From NCBI GenBank assembly GCA_030037575.1, contig JASHRB010000356.1, forward strand, positions 1 through 7,470: a DNA stretch of 7,470 nucleotides, in the 5' to 3' direction. Positions 7,217-7,470 of this stretch are shown piece by piece. Every line of letters starts with the position of its first letter. Within the stretch, counting starts at the first letter, position 1. A program made the position numbers and the translations under genes. Under the pieces are notes generated by a model. That model searched no databases. It was not told the DNA's origin and saw only the letters and a program-made list of their open reading frames with translations. This DNA comes from Candidatus Sulfotelmatobacter sp. (GTDB lineage: Bacteria > Acidobacteriota > Terriglobia > Terriglobales > Acidobacteriaceae).

Positions 7217-7238
7217 AGGCACTCCTCACATGCTAAGA

Positions 7239-7254
7239 TGAACCACGCGGTACG
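7239..7254. promoter_or_regulatory. TetR operator copy 1
   Basis: TGAACCACGCGGTACG matches the inverted repeat TGTACC-N4-GGTACA with one mismatch in each half. It is the copy nearest the small membrane protein gene, ending about 22 bp from its start codon and overlapping the region before its ribosome-binding site. Confidence 0.65.
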
Positions 7255-7260
7255 TTGCTA

Positions 7261-7276
7261 TGTAACACGCGGTACA
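7261..7276. promoter_or_regulatory. TetR operator copy 2
   Basis: TGTAACACGCGGTACA matches TGTACC-N4-GGTACA with one mismatch in the left half; with the flanking bases the outer arms TATGTA and TACATA are perfectly inverted. It starts exactly 22 bp after copy 1 and overlaps the likely -10 region of the TetR promoter. Confidence 0.75.
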
Positions 7277-7282
7277 TAATAA

Positions 7283-7298
7283 TGTACCACCCGGTACA
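7283..7298. promoter_or_regulatory. TetR operator copy 3 (perfect inverted repeat)
   Basis: TGTACC-ACCC-GGTACA is a perfect 6-bp inverted repeat with a 4-bp centre. It starts exactly 22 bp after copy 2 and ends 12 bp before the TetR start codon, where bound repressor would block transcription start or early elongation. Confidence 0.78.
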
Positions 7299-7310
7299 CC
7301 AAGAGACAAG

Positions 7311-7470
7311 ATGCGCCGTCGCCAAAAGCCGGATTTGGGCCTGCTGCTCGATCGCTGCCTCGGGGCATTCCTGGCCGCGGGAACCTTCGACTTAAGCCTC
7401 GAGCAAGTGGCGCGCCAAGCCGGGAGCAGCAAGCGCATGCTGATTCATTATTTCGGCGGGCGCGAGAACC
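7311..7470 (+). CDS. TetR-family transcriptional repressor, N-terminal part (3' end outside window)
   Basis: From ATG 7311 the frame is open to the window end (53 complete codons). It encodes MRRRQKPDLGLLLDRCLGAF, then LAAGTFDLSLEQVARQAGSS and KRMLIHYFGGREN. This is the TetR N-terminal DNA-binding domain: helix 1 (LLLDRCLGAFLAAG), then the helix-turn-helix with LSLEQVARQAGSSKRMLIHYF, where the family norm is T...IA..AGVS...LY.HF. The ligand-binding domain is beyond the window. AAGAGA before the ATG is a weak ribosome-binding site; no better in-frame start lies upstream. It is divergent from the small membrane protein gene, with three operator-like repeats between, so autoregulation plus control of that gene is expected. 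The inducing ligand is unknown. Confidence 0.9.
   Translation, partial: MRRRQKPDLGLLLDRCLGAFLAAGTFDLSLEQVARQAGSSKRMLIHYFGGREN

Larger units (their letters stand above)
7217..7310. promoter_or_regulatory. Divergent promoter region between the small membrane protein and the TetR gene
   Basis: This 94-bp region serves both genes. The A/T-rich stretch around 7273-7284 can supply a -10 box in either direction: CATAAT at 7275-7280 on plus, with TACGTT at 7251-7256 eighteen bases upstream as a poor -35; or TATTAT on minus. Exact promoters cannot be settled by eye. Any promoter here would be overlapped by the operator copies, fitting repression of both genes. Confidence 0.5.

Overview
The window looks like a stretch of chromosome from an Acidobacteriota member (Terriglobia-like). 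The assignment is inferred from gene types: a TonB-dependent receptor with an N-terminal carboxypeptidase-regulatory-like domain, an orphan duplicated FtsX/MacB-type permease of the ADOP kind, and a zinc-finger membrane protein with an HNH-like C-terminal domain, all in fairly GC-rich DNA. No rRNA, tRNA, CRISPR array, insertion sequence or phage gene was seen.

Layout, left to right. Positions 1-2281 (minus strand) hold a long open frame for a TonB-dependent outer-membrane receptor whose 3' end lies outside the window. A 412-bp divergent intergenic region (2282-2693) separates it from a plus-strand gene (2694-3587). That gene encodes a single-pass membrane protein with a zf-HC2 (anti-sigma type) zinc finger inside the cell and an HNH-like domain predicted outside the membrane. 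A strong hairpin overlaps its stop codon. Positions 3588-4286 hold no intact gene, but 3726-4080 (minus) is a decayed TolB-like/FlgO-like domain, a remnant of a larger regulator. Positions 4287-6533 (minus), with recognisable coding up to about 6687, encode the ADOP-type permease; its 5' end appears broken by a single-base frameshift in a run of five T's.

At the right edge, a small four-helix membrane protein (6827-7216, minus; probably DUF5367) and a TetR-family repressor (from 7311, plus; truncated by the window end) are divergently transcribed. Between them lie three copies of a 16-bp inverted repeat (consensus TGTACC-N4-GGTACA), spaced exactly 22 bp apart. This is a very likely TetR operator array controlling both directions.

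Most likely logic: the TetR protein represses itself and the small membrane protein, and perhaps the permease downstream on the same strand. The zinc-finger membrane protein and the TonB receptor share an upstream region, but no sigma factor gene is next to them. The most unusual items are the phased operator array, the anti-sigma/HNH-like fusion with its first histidine replaced by tyrosine, and the lesion at the permease start.
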